From assembly GCF_024158025.1 (NCBI RefSeq), contig NZ_JAMZEL010000003.1:434001-498000 (forward strand): DNA of 64,000 nt, given 5' to 3'. The position numbers were made by a program, and so were the translations under genes. Source of the DNA: Runella salmonicolor (lineage in GTDB: Bacteria > Bacteroidota > Bacteroidia > Cytophagales > Spirosomataceae). Shown in pieces: positions 33,785 to 41,894 of this stretch. Position 1 is the stretch's first letter. Each line of letters begins with the position of its first letter. The notes beneath the pieces were generated by a model that made no database searches, was not told the DNA's origin, and saw only the letters and a program-made list of their open reading frames with translations.

Positions 33785-36265
33785 TTAATAACGTGTCGGC
33801 TGGCTGGGGCCTACAATTCGGCTGTTGCGTTGCGGGCCGTTTTTCTCGGTCATCAAACGACGCTGAATCAACACCGACGGCTGCATATAACTAGCTTCGG
33901 ATTGCTGAGCATCGGCCGAAAGGTCTACTCCCGTAACCGTGCGGTAGGAGTGAATGTAGCGCTGAATATTGTCGCGGAAGTTGGTTGCCCAGCTACCAGC
34001 TACGATGGTACTTTCTTCGTTAGACCAGTCATGCACTCGAATCGAAAGCAGAATGATTTCACCGTACTGCGCCAAATCGTAATAATGCGTAATACTCGTA
34101 CTGCCCCAGTTCTGAATTTGTTTCATGCGGTCTACGCGGTCCATCCAACCCTCACGATATGGTACCATGATACGACCGCCTAAAAACTCCCTCATTTCTG
34201 GCCGAGCCAGCAAATACTGTTGGAGCATCATCTCCTGACGGGCCGTCCAAGTCAGGTTTCCGTAGGCATTGTGGTTTCCTTCGGCCAATAGTAAATGCAC
34301 TTCTCGCAGGTTGTTGAGGATGGGAAAAGCATCCGCAATGCGGGTCGTGTCGTCAGATTCTTTGAAATAAATTGACGCGCCGTGTAGTAAATTATGAAAA
34401 GCTTCCAGAAACTTTGAACGACTATCGACTGATTTGAAGGTAGGCACTGCCCGTCCCTGCAACGACAATCCATAGGTATGGTCGTATTCATAGGCGCGGC
34501 GTTTGATGGTCAGAGTGTGTTGTTCGTCCTGAATATATCCCCAAAATAAATTGGCCAGTGGGCGCAACGGGTCAATGTCCAGTTGGGATAAAGGATCGGT
34601 GCCTTGGTTGGTGGAGACGTTCTGAAACCTTAAACTGATGGCGTTCATGGTTTGGACCAACATTCCCTGCTCTACCCAGTAGCTCCAGATAAGCTCGATG
34701 CCTGGCAAATAATTGATGCCAAAGACATTTGGGGCCAAGGGATGGCTGACCAACAAATCATCGCGCCATTCATCAAGTCGACTCAGAATGTTTTGGAGGT
34801 AAGGCGTGTAGTCACTGTCGTCTGCGTTGGAACTTGGATAACTGTCGATGTAAGAATCAATGGTACCCGTATAAACATTGTTGGTGGCCCACAAATATGC
34901 TTGCGCCGCTGATTTGAGCAGTCGATACGCATTAATGTTTGTAAATGGCAACGGATGAAGTTGCTCGTTGCGGTTTGCCACCTGATTAGCAATTCTTGAG
35001 TTTTGCCCAGTTTTTCGCAAATCAGCCAGACGGGCCGAAGGGGGACGAAGGGCAATGGGAGGAACCTGGGCGGTGCTTTGTCCGCCCAGAATTCCATCCA
35101 TCAGACTGTCAAAAAGCCGAAAGTCAGGCACTCGGGCCTTGAGGGCGTCCCATAGTTGTTGAGTGGAATGTTCTAAATCTTCGGTATTTGCCCTTTGTAG
35201 ATATACTTTCGAGCCCCGATTGAGTACCTCTTTTACATTTTCTAGCCCTTTCCGCATCCCAGTGTCCGCTCCTCCGAAAATGAGTTCTTGAGGGGCGTAA
35301 TACCGGTAGTTACTTAGCTTTCCTTTTGCATCATACTCTGGAACGGATGGTACAAATTTGATACCGCCAAGTTTACCGAATTTTTGAAACAGGTTTTTAA
35401 ACTCTTCATTGGGAAGTGACCAAAGTAGCTTTTCAGGTTTTTGGGTATTACCCAATAACTGATATTGCTGCTCCCTAAGCAGGGTATCAAGTGCAATATC
35501 ATGCTGGAGGTCAATCTTTCCGCACTGCGTCACTTTAAAAACAATGTTGTGCTTTTTGATTTTTTCCACATCTGTGACGGGTTCTCCGTTGATATGGACC
35601 GTCATGAAACCCATCAGCGGTTGATTAGTGTTTTCGTCAATGACCGAATCACACAATTCGAACAGAAGAGACGTAACCTCTTCTTGGACCTCAGTTTCTG
35701 GGGGACATTTTTCCTTCAGGCACTCTTCGATTTTGTTGCCCAATTTTTCAAAATTTTGGTCAAACTTGGCACCGAGCCCTTCAACTTTTACTTTGATTTC
35801 TTGGACGTCCCACTCAATGCGTCTTACATCCTCTTTGGTGCTCTTTAAATCACTGTTTATGCTTAGTAAGTTAAGTGTGTTGCCTTTGGGAGGTGTTAAT
35901 TTAACGGTGGCCGGCTCACAGTATAAGGGATTGTTGTCTTTGTCAATGCACACAAATAATACTTCATATGTTCCAGCCCCGTATCGTTCAGCCACTTCCT
36001 TCAATTCAGACATGGCCATCGGATAGGCAACGGACGGTTCAATGGAACTATCTGTGGCTAAAAAACGCTGAATTCCCCTGTCTTCTAATACATCACCCCC
36101 GTCTTTTCTGATAATGAAATTCCAGCTATAGTCATTGAGGGCGTCGAGCAGGATGGGAGTCCCGTCGGAGGCTAAGACCTGAAACATCAGTTGCCAGTAA
36201 GCAGTAGTCCAATTTGGAGGGGTCGGAGGAATTAGTAGGATTTTGGAAGGTGTTTTATTTTCCAT
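33785..36265 (-). CDS. Large unknown protein (826 residues) of the effector-like locus
   Basis: Not recognised. There is no signal peptide or membrane helix. Residues 1-120 look like a beta-rich domain (FQVLASDGTPILLDALNDYSW, TYEVLFVCIDKDNNPLYC). About 135-190 form a coiled coil (STKEDVRRIEWDVQEIKVKV, KFDQNFEKLGNKIEECLKEK). The rest is mostly helical, with motifs such as NVFGINYLPGIELIWSYW, LVQTMNAISLRF and LTWTARQEMMLQQYLL. It starts 24 nt after the HExxH gene. The size, coiled coil and lack of export signal would suit a structural or scaffold component, but that is only a guess. Confidence 0.6.
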   Translation of the reverse strand: MENKTPSKILLIPPTPPNWTTAYWQLMFQVLASDGTPILLDALNDYSWNFIIRKDGGDVLEDRGIQRFLATDSSIEPSVAYPMAMSELKEVAERYGAGTYEVLFVCIDKDNNPLYCEPATVKLTPPKGNTLNLLSINSDLKSTKEDVRRIEWDVQEIKVKVEGLGAKFDQNFEKLGNKIEECLKEKCPPETEVQEEVTSLLFELCDSVIDENTNQPLMGFMTVHINGEPVTDVEKIKKHNIVFKVTQCGKIDLQHDIALDTLLREQQYQLLGNTQKPEKLLWSLPNEEFKNLFQKFGKLGGIKFVPSVPEYDAKGKLSNYRYYAPQELIFGGADTGMRKGLENVKEVLNRGSKVYLQRANTEDLEHSTQQLWDALKARVPDFRLFDSLMDGILGGQSTAQVPPIALRPPSARLADLRKTGQNSRIANQVANRNEQLHPLPFTNINAYRLLKSAAQAYLWATNNVYTGTIDSYIDSYPSSNADDSDYTPYLQNILSRLDEWRDDLLVSHPLAPNVFGINYLPGIELIWSYWVEQGMLVQTMNAISLRFQNVSTNQGTDPLSQLDIDPLRPLANLFWGYIQDEQHTLTIKRRAYEYDHTYGLSLQGRAVPTFKSVDSRSKFLEAFHNLLHGASIYFKESDDTTRIADAFPILNNLREVHLLLAEGNHNAYGNLTWTARQEMMLQQYLLARPEMREFLGGRIMVPYREGWMDRVDRMKQIQNWGSTSITHYYDLAQYGEIILLSIRVHDWSNEESTIVAGSWATNFRDNIQRYIHSYRTVTGVDLSADAQQSEASYMQPSVLIQRRLMTEKNGPQRNSRIVGPSQPTRY

Positions 36266-36289
36266 GATTTTAATTGTTTTAAATAGAAA

Positions 36290-37558
36290 TTAATTCAAAT
36301 TTCCTCGGCTTTCGGCCCTTCCCAAGGCCCAACGATTGAGGAATCGGGAAAGAAGATAGCTTTCGGTGGTGGCATTGACACGCCCATCGGCCCGGGCCTG
36401 CCCAATGACCGCAAAGGTCAGGGAAGGAGGGAGGTCGCTCTCATCGGTTGCTGGTTGGCTGGCGACGGTTGAATAGAGCTCCCTCAAACGCTCTGGTTGA
36501 CGGTGCTTGTACGGGAAAATATCCTTCAATGATCTGTTTGCAAGGTATTTGGAATGATGGTTGGTCAACAGCTCGGCGAATTCAGGCATGACCTGTTCTA
36601 GAGCCCTAATGATGTCCCGTTTATCTTGCTCCAAATCTTCCAAAGGATAAAGCTGTTGCCAAAGATGCTCAAATCGTTGCCATTGCGGGTCGGGATAGAG
36701 CAAAGCGCCTACCGACAGACTCAGCTTGACACGAATCCAGGGAAAGGGATGAGGATCATCGAGTTTGATACGAAACATGAAATACCTTGGCAAACTCACA
36801 ACATTCATCAAGCCCTGCGTGGCGGTAATGCCTAAATGGCCCGTGGCCCAAAAGTCAGCTACAATCTCTGAAATCCATCGTTCATAAAGGCTCCAAGCAA
36901 TGTGTTGAGAGGGAGGGGCTTGGGCGATTTTATTTTTGAGTTCTTTTCGTAACGTTTCTACCAGATTCAGCAACGCAGCGCCCTGATGGCCCACTTCATG
37001 AATCAATGACGAGGCTATTCCGCTACCAATCATTCGTTCCCGTGGCACTTGGATGATGGCTACTGGATTGTAATCCCCCCCCGGCAGGCGGGTGCGGGCG
37101 CGTCGAATGGCCGCCCCGTGGCCCCGTTCCAAAAAACACATGACTGGAGGAACCTCATATAACCCCTCTTGCGGGGCCAGCGCGTCGGTTGCTACTACAT
37201 CTAAACCCGCAATCCATACGCCTGTTTGGTGTTCAGAACGTTGGGTGAGAACATCGGCAAAAATATCTAACTGATCGAGTATGTTATTAAAACGAAGCTT
37301 TAATACCGCATACGCTGCCTGCGCTTCGGCGGCATTGCCAAAGGTTTCGTCAGCCTCTCCCCGCAGTTGAGCCAGATAGGTTTGTACCTTTTGCCGGAGT
37401 TCAGTTTTAGCGCTCACCAAATGGTTTGTGATGGCCCTGAGTGCTTCGTTGGAAGGCCCAGCTGCGCTTACCATGGGTGTACTCAAAGAAAAAGGTTGCA
37501 ACTGACCTAGCCGGGTGAGCATCGAAAGGGCTTCGTTTTTTAGATAGTCCCGAATCAT
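36290..37558 (-). CDS. Putative gluzincin-type metalloprotease
   Basis: A 422-residue protein without a signal peptide. With the ATG at 37558 as residue 1, HEVGH lies at 187-191 and EIVAD at 231-235. This spacing and the ExxxD form fit gluzincin zinc proteases. Nearby segments are IQVPRERMIGSGIASSLI before the motif and ALLNLVETLRKELKN after it. A longer frame from GTG 37684 or ATG 37660 would overlap the preceding gene by up to 113 bp and add an Ala/Gly-rich stretch. The start is therefore uncertain. It is the second gene of the effector-like run and might process one of its products. Confidence 0.6.
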   Translation of the reverse strand: MIRDYLKNEALSMLTRLGQLQPFSLSTPMVSAAGPSNEALRAITNHLVSAKTELRQKVQTYLAQLRGEADETFGNAAEAQAAYAVLKLRFNNILDQLDIFADVLTQRSEHQTGVWIAGLDVVATDALAPQEGLYEVPPVMCFLERGHGAAIRRARTRLPGGDYNPVAIIQVPRERMIGSGIASSLIHEVGHQGAALLNLVETLRKELKNKIAQAPPSQHIAWSLYERWISEIVADFWATGHLGITATQGLMNVVSLPRYFMFRIKLDDPHPFPWIRVKLSLSVGALLYPDPQWQRFEHLWQQLYPLEDLEQDKRDIIRALEQVMPEFAELLTNHHSKYLANRSLKDIFPYKHRQPERLRELYSTVASQPATDESDLPPSLTFAVIGQARADGRVNATTESYLLSRFLNRWALGRAESRGNLN

Positions 37559-37571
37559 GTCGGAGGAGTTT

Positions 37572-38285
37572 TTAAATGCCGTAAATGATAATGCTACTTC
37601 CCCGGCGTACCCAGCGCCCGCTGCGGCCGCCCCCAGTTGGAGGGGTGCTGGGGTAAGCATTGCTACCGTACGAACTTGGAGCACTCATCAACCCTGGTGC
37701 ATACCGACGGGCAGATTCTATCATGGCGGTGCGGGCGGCCTGTTGGGGCTGATACGAAAGCTGAGGCGAGCGGGCGGTACGGCGGGCGGCGTCAGAAGCA
37801 AAACGCACATAAGCCCGGGCAACTTCAAATTCACGGTCTTCGGCGCTTAATCCTTCCAGCTCCAGTCCAAAGGCTTTGCCTGCCATCCCTGCCAATTTTC
37901 CGCCGATGGCTCCTCCTACACCGGGTGCTACTAAGTTACCTAATGCAGCACCAGCGATGGGCAAGGCTTTCTTGGCGACACTTTTGAGCATTCCTCCCAA
38001 GGCTTTGCCTGCCGATGATTTGGCAAAGTTGCTTACCCCGCTCGCTACTTTTTTGAACAGTCCACCCAGAAATTGCTCCAACTCGGCTTCATTGCTGACC
38101 GAGAGCAACTCGGTGGCTAATTCCATTTCGAGGGCTTCGTGCATTTCGCCCGACATCTCGTTGCCAAACTCAAAAGTTTCATTGCCAAATTCAAAGGTTT
38201 CGTTGCCAAATTCGAAAGACTCTTGTCCGAATTCATTGCCAAATTCAAACCCTGTTTCGCCGACGGTACGATCAATGTTGTGCAT
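37572..38285 (-). CDS. FEFG-repeat protein with glycine-zipper-like core
   Basis: A 237-residue protein with four FEFGNE repeats at residues 13-18, 24-29, 31-36 and 38-43. An acidic helix follows (MHEALEMELATELLSVSN), then ELEQFLGGLFKK. Residues about 85-145 are Gly/Ala/Lys-rich with small-residue spacing (KALPIAGAALGNLVAPGVGG, IGGKLAGMAGKAFG), like membrane-active glycine zippers. LELEGLSAEDREFEVARAYVRFA follows, and a Ser/Pro/Gly-rich tail closes the protein. I recall similar FEFG/EDREFEVAR proteins from other phyla but cannot verify it. It is the first gene of the minus-strand run, behind a sigma-54-like promoter. Confidence 0.65.
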   Translation of the reverse strand: MHNIDRTVGETGFEFGNEFGQESFEFGNETFEFGNETFEFGNEMSGEMHEALEMELATELLSVSNEAELEQFLGGLFKKVASGVSNFAKSSAGKALGGMLKSVAKKALPIAGAALGNLVAPGVGGAIGGKLAGMAGKAFGLELEGLSAEDREFEVARAYVRFASDAARRTARSPQLSYQPQQAARTAMIESARRYAPGLMSAPSSYGSNAYPSTPPTGGGRSGRWVRRGSSIIIYGI

Positions 38286-38331
38286 GATTGAAAAAAGTTA
38301 AAGTGAATTAAATTGTTTTGATCTTCCTGAT

Positions 38332-38347
38332 TACCAATGCCGTGCCA
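38332..38347 (-). promoter_or_regulatory. Sigma-54-like promoter before the effector-like run
   Basis: On the minus strand the 16 bases read TGGCACGGCATTGGTA. The -24 part TGGCACG matches the sigma-54 consensus fully. The -12 part is TGGT against TTGC, so the G is kept but the C is lost. It lies about 47 nt upstream of the FEFG gene's ATG, and the divergent gene encodes a sigma-54 activator. Confidence 0.5.
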
Positions 38348-38397
38348 GTGGATCAAAACGCCCTTTTTGGTCGTTTTAGGAAATAGACGCGAAGTGT

Positions 38398-38438
38398 TGT
38401 TCGCTTTTTTTGAGTGGCAATGCGAACATTTTTTCGCA
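38398..38438. promoter_or_regulatory. GCGAA inverted repeats, possible activator binding sites
   Basis: TGTTCGC (38398-38404) and GCGAACA (38422-38428) form a perfect 7-bp inverted repeat. TGCGAA (38421-38426) and TTCGCA (38433-38438) form a second, overlapping one. They lie 50-100 bp upstream of the sigma-54-like promoter, where enhancer sites of such activators are usually found. Confidence 0.45.
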
Positions 38439-38547
38439 CAGTATTTAGGGCAATTTACCGTTTAGTAAGTAGTCAGGTCTTTTGCTTGTTCTCGAAATCA
38501 TTTTTAGTATTTTCGTCACCCCGTATTATTTTTTACCGCGCAGAATT

Positions 38548-39921
38548 ATGAAATACCCAACGATTTGGTATAAGGATTTCACGCGCCATTCTCAACGTTC
38601 GCGTGACGCGTTATTGAAATCACTCGCTACTATCAAGGCATGTGTTAAAGACCATTTTGTGGCCTCTGCTCCCGGATTGATTTTGCTGGATACTACGGAT
38701 ACCTCCGACGCCGTCTGTGGTTTATTGGAAGAAGCGTTTCAGCGGCATGAGCGAACGATAGTGGTGATTTTTGACAACGAGATGTACCGCTCGGAAGTGA
38801 TCTGGGAGTTGCTGTTTGCGGGAGCATCAAAAGTGTATGATTTTGAACATACTCCGCTGATTCATCAGGTTATTGAAGAGCAGCTTAATCGTTGGCACAC
38901 GATTGAGGGGTTGATGCAAACCGATTTTGTGAAAGAAAATCTCGTCGGGGAGTCTGCCATTTGGAAAAATACCCTTCGTGAAATGATCGAAATTGCGACG
39001 TATTCAGAATCTTCGGTATTAATTATCGGAGAAAGTGGCACTGGTAAAGAGATGCTTTCTCGATTGGTTCATCATTTTGATCCACGTCGTCCCAAAGGAA
39101 ATATAGTGCTGGTAGATTGTACTACGATTTCGCCAGAACTCTCAGGAAGTGAGTTTTTTGGGCACGAAAAGGGGGCTTTCACAGGCGCCGTCAATGCCCG
39201 TGAAGGCGCGTTTTCATTGGCCAATAATGGTACTCTCTTTTTGGATGAAATCGGCGAATTACCCCTACGCTTACAGGCGGAGTTATTGCGGGTGATTCAG
39301 GAAGGTATGTACAAACCCATCGGAGATAATTTTTGGAAAAAAACAATTTTCCGGTTAGTGGGTGCCACCAATCGACTGCTGGACCAAGAGGTTCGTAACG
39401 GAAGATTTAGGCTAGATTTGTATTATCGCATCTCGTCGTGGGTTTGTAAAGTGCCATCTTTGGAAGAACGACGCGAAGATATACCGCTTTTGGCGCAGCG
39501 TTTTTTTGAAAAATCTTTCCAAAAAAGGGATTTGCCGTCTATTGATGCTTCACTTATGGCTTATTTGACCTGCCGCTCTTACCAAGGCAATGTGCGTGAA
39601 TTACAACAATTAATTCAGCGGATTGCCAATCAGCATGTAGGCAAAAGCCCGATTACATTGGCCGATATTCCGAGTCTTGACCGCCCTGAGCGCCAGATTT
39701 TGGTAGAATCGTTGCCTTCTTCATACGATGAGTATCAGAATGCCATTCAGAAGATACTAGAACGTGGGTTGAACTTGCGAGAATTGAGGGATTTGACCAC
39801 CCAAACGGCGATTGAATTGACATTGCGTCGGGAGAAAGGGCGTGTGGCTCAGGCGGCCAATCGTTTAGGTATTACGAGCCGGGCCATTCAGTTTCGGAAA
39901 ACCCGAAAACAAGAGGAGTAA
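38548..39921 (+). CDS. Sigma-54-dependent transcriptional activator
   Basis: AAA+ enhancer-binding protein of 457 residues. Residues 1-130 look like a degenerate receiver-type domain (PGLILLDTTDTSDA, ERTIVVIFDNEMY) in which no clear phosphorylation Asp context is seen. The AAA+ domain has Walker A GESGTGKE at 161-168, the sigma-54 contact loop GAFTGA at 209-214, Walker B TLFLDEIGE and the arginine-finger region FRLDLYYRIS. The C-terminus has a Fis-type helix-turn-helix (GRVAQAANRLGITSRAIQ). The start at 38548 is chosen over an upstream frame from 38482. It is divergent from the six-gene run and probably controls it. Confidence 0.93.
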   Translation: MKYPTIWYKDFTRHSQRSRDALLKSLATIKACVKDHFVASAPGLILLDTTDTSDAVCGLLEEAFQRHERTIVVIFDNEMYRSEVIWELLFAGASKVYDFEHTPLIHQVIEEQLNRWHTIEGLMQTDFVKENLVGESAIWKNTLREMIEIATYSESSVLIIGESGTGKEMLSRLVHHFDPRRPKGNIVLVDCTTISPELSGSEFFGHEKGAFTGAVNAREGAFSLANNGTLFLDEIGELPLRLQAELLRVIQEGMYKPIGDNFWKKTIFRLVGATNRLLDQEVRNGRFRLDLYYRISSWVCKVPSLEERREDIPLLAQRFFEKSFQKRDLPSIDASLMAYLTCRSYQGNVRELQQLIQRIANQHVGKSPITLADIPSLDRPERQILVESLPSSYDEYQNAIQKILERGLNLRELRDLTTQTAIELTLRREKGRVAQAANRLGITSRAIQFRKTRKQEE

Positions 39922-39924
39922 CGG

Positions 39925-41058
39925 CTAATCTTCTGGACGATGCTCCAATGCCTTAGAATCAATCAAGTATTCGGAACGATAATAATGCCGATGAAACAGG
40001 AATATCCCAGAGCCGAGGCACAAGGCGACAATCACGAAAATGGGTACTCGAAACATAACCACAAAGTAGAGCGCAATGAATGTGTAGATACCAAGCTTTA
40101 GCAAATGCTCCATGGTATGGTGTTTCTGTAAAAAACGCCCGAAAATCAGCCATAGCAGACTGATTAGCAGCCCAAACCACTCAACTATATACAAAAAACC
40201 TATTCCTTTGGGGAGGTAACGAAACAAAAAAAGTGTTTCGGGGAGCATAAGTAACGCAAATAGACCGCTGTATTTGTAGAATCGCTGCGCCAATGTAAAG
40301 GGAAGGTTGCGGAGCATGGGTAGCTGTACATGTTCAAATTCATATAAATGCAGCAGTAACACGACTTGCACCATGCCAATGGCAGCTCCTGCGAGCGAAA
40401 ACAGGCGCTCATCGTAGCTATCGGTGGGGTAGATTTTACAAACTCCCACGACCACCATGCAGGTAAAAACCTTGGTCAAAAACAACAAAATGGGCGCTTT
40501 ATTGAATAAATATAGCACAAAATACGACCAATAGGGCTTCGTAAATCGGCGATTGAAAAAAACCGAAAGTTGATTGAGACGGGTATCGGGATTGGGGCGA
40601 AACAGTCGGTATTCGTACGCCCATACGCCTGTAAGTGGCAAAATCAGTAAATAACCAGCCGTAATAATGACGGCTTCGGGTTGGCCTAGTTTCCAGCCAT
40701 AATAACCCACAAAAGCGGCATACGCCAACACGGGTAGCCAAAGCATCATTTGGATGCCCCAGAGTAAAAGCCAACGGGTGGATTTGGGAATCAATACCAA
40801 TTCAAACAGAAATGAGTGAGAGTCCCACAAGAAACGTTGCCGCACAAAAAAGAGCGTTTTAAGGTGGTACAACGCCCAAAGCCCAAAAACCAACAGCAGC
40901 AAAAAAGGGGAGGCAAACACGTAGGCCGACAGGGCAATGTGGTCTTCGGGGCGAAGAATACCAAACCCAAACATCAGGCTCAAAAACAAAAAGCCTGTGT
41001 TTTGGCGGTAATATTCCCTAACGAGGGTTTTATAGAGGGTGTTCCAAAGTGAAAGCAA
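39925..41058 (-). CDS. ABC transporter permease-like membrane protein
   Basis: A polytopic membrane protein of about 377 residues with roughly ten helices; examples are TGFLFLSLMFGFGIL, YVFASPFLLLLVFGLWALY and LLSMVLAF-like segments. It is partner to the ATPase gene upstream and probably forms an exporter with it; the cargo is unknown. The frame has no ATG before residue 48 of the longer reading. TTG at 41058 gives a sensible start before WNTLYKTLVREYYRQ. A TTG at 41115 would add 19 residues encoded by an A-rich repeat. Its stop is 3 nt from the convergent sigma-54 activator's stop. Confidence 0.65.
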   Translation of the reverse strand: MLSLWNTLYKTLVREYYRQNTGFLFLSLMFGFGILRPEDHIALSAYVFASPFLLLLVFGLWALYHLKTLFFVRQRFLWDSHSFLFELVLIPKSTRWLLLWGIQMMLWLPVLAYAAFVGYYGWKLGQPEAVIITAGYLLILPLTGVWAYEYRLFRPNPDTRLNQLSVFFNRRFTKPYWSYFVLYLFNKAPILLFLTKVFTCMVVVGVCKIYPTDSYDERLFSLAGAAIGMVQVVLLLHLYEFEHVQLPMLRNLPFTLAQRFYKYSGLFALLMLPETLFLFRYLPKGIGFLYIVEWFGLLISLLWLIFGRFLQKHHTMEHLLKLGIYTFIALYFVVMFRVPIFVIVALCLGSGIFLFHRHYYRSEYLIDSKALEHRPED

Positions 41059-41078
41059 GGGATGAACGGGGATTGGGA

Positions 41079-41147
41079 ACTGAAAATGTGAAACCGAAAA
41101 ACTGAAAAACCGCAAACTGAAAAACTGAAAAATACAAAACCGAAAAA
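41079..41147. repeat. A-rich CGAAAAACTG-type repeat, copy 2
   Basis: About seven imperfect units of the form CTGAAAA/CCGAAAAA in 70 bp. The tract contains AAACCGAAAAACTG, also present at 30791-30804. It separates the ABC ATPase stop from the permease start and could be misread as the N-terminus FFSFSVSHFQF of the permease. Confidence 0.65.
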
Positions 41148-41198
41148 GGGGGCCACTACGGGGTGCTTTGCGTCTGCGCAGTATTTAACCGAATGTAC

Positions 41199-41846
41199 TT
41201 AGGGCCGATAAGTCGGAATGGATTCTGCGTGGATTGATTGATTTTTAACTCGGAAAACAGTTTGAATCGGCAGTTTCTCAAACATAAAATCCTGATGGGA
41301 TGATAACAGAAAACTGACTCCTTGGGCGTGGTAATCGCGGACAAGTTCGTATACTTTCAACACCGTAGAATCGTCAATTGTAATGAGTGGTTCGTCCAAA
41401 ATAATTACTTTAGGATTGCCCAAAAATGCCAATGCCAACGACGTTTTTTTAAGCATTCCGCTGGAGTAAGTTCCCGAAGGTTGATATAAAAACGGCTCTA
41501 TTCCGAGGGTGTCAATGAGTTGGTCTACCTGCTCGGCTTTGGCTTGCTTGGCGGTTGCCACGAATTGAATGAGGTCGTTGGCCGTTAAAAACTCAGGATA
41601 ATCGGGTTCAGCCTCGCCATAGTTGATGCTGAGGCGGTAGGCGGTGTGGGCGCGGCGGATGTCCATTCCGCCGAGGGTAATTTCGCCCTCAAACGGCAAC
41701 ATCCCCGCCAAGGTTCTGAAAAAAGTGGTTTTCCCCGAGCCATTTGCCCCTTTAAACCAGTGGATGCCTTCTGTCAAAACCAAGTCGGGCACTTGGATAA
41801 CCAAATGCCCGCCGTAGGATTTTTTAAGATTTTTAATGACAATCAT
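41199..41846 (-). CDS. ABC transporter ATP-binding protein
   Basis: ATPase subunit of an ABC exporter, 215 residues. Walker A is GANGSGKTTFFRTL near residue 34, the signature is the divergent YSSGMLKKTSLALAFLG, and Walker B KVIILDEPLITIDD is followed by a switch His in LLSSHQD. The ATG at 41846 opens MIVIKNLKKSYGG as usual for the family; the frame upstream of it has no similarity. The permease gene lies downstream beyond an A-rich repeat. Confidence 0.92.
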   Translation of the reverse strand: MIVIKNLKKSYGGHLVIQVPDLVLTEGIHWFKGANGSGKTTFFRTLAGMLPFEGEITLGGMDIRRAHTAYRLSINYGEAEPDYPEFLTANDLIQFVATAKQAKAEQVDQLIDTLGIEPFLYQPSGTYSSGMLKKTSLALAFLGNPKVIILDEPLITIDDSTVLKVYELVRDYHAQGVSFLLSSHQDFMFEKLPIQTVFRVKNQSIHAESIPTYRP

Positions 41847-41894
41847 GTGCTGCGAGGTGAGATAAAAAAACAAAAATAACGTAACTCTACTTTG

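Noticed and set aside
37559..37684. Extended Ala/Gly-rich N-terminus of the HExxH protein
   Set aside because: It would overlap the preceding gene by up to 113 bp. The ATG at 37558 directly after that gene is simpler, though the extension cannot be fully excluded.
31865..39921. Extracellular contractile injection system or type VI secretion locus
   Set aside because: No sheath, tube, baseplate, spike or AAA+ ClpV-type gene is present in the window; only effector-like and regulatory genes are seen.
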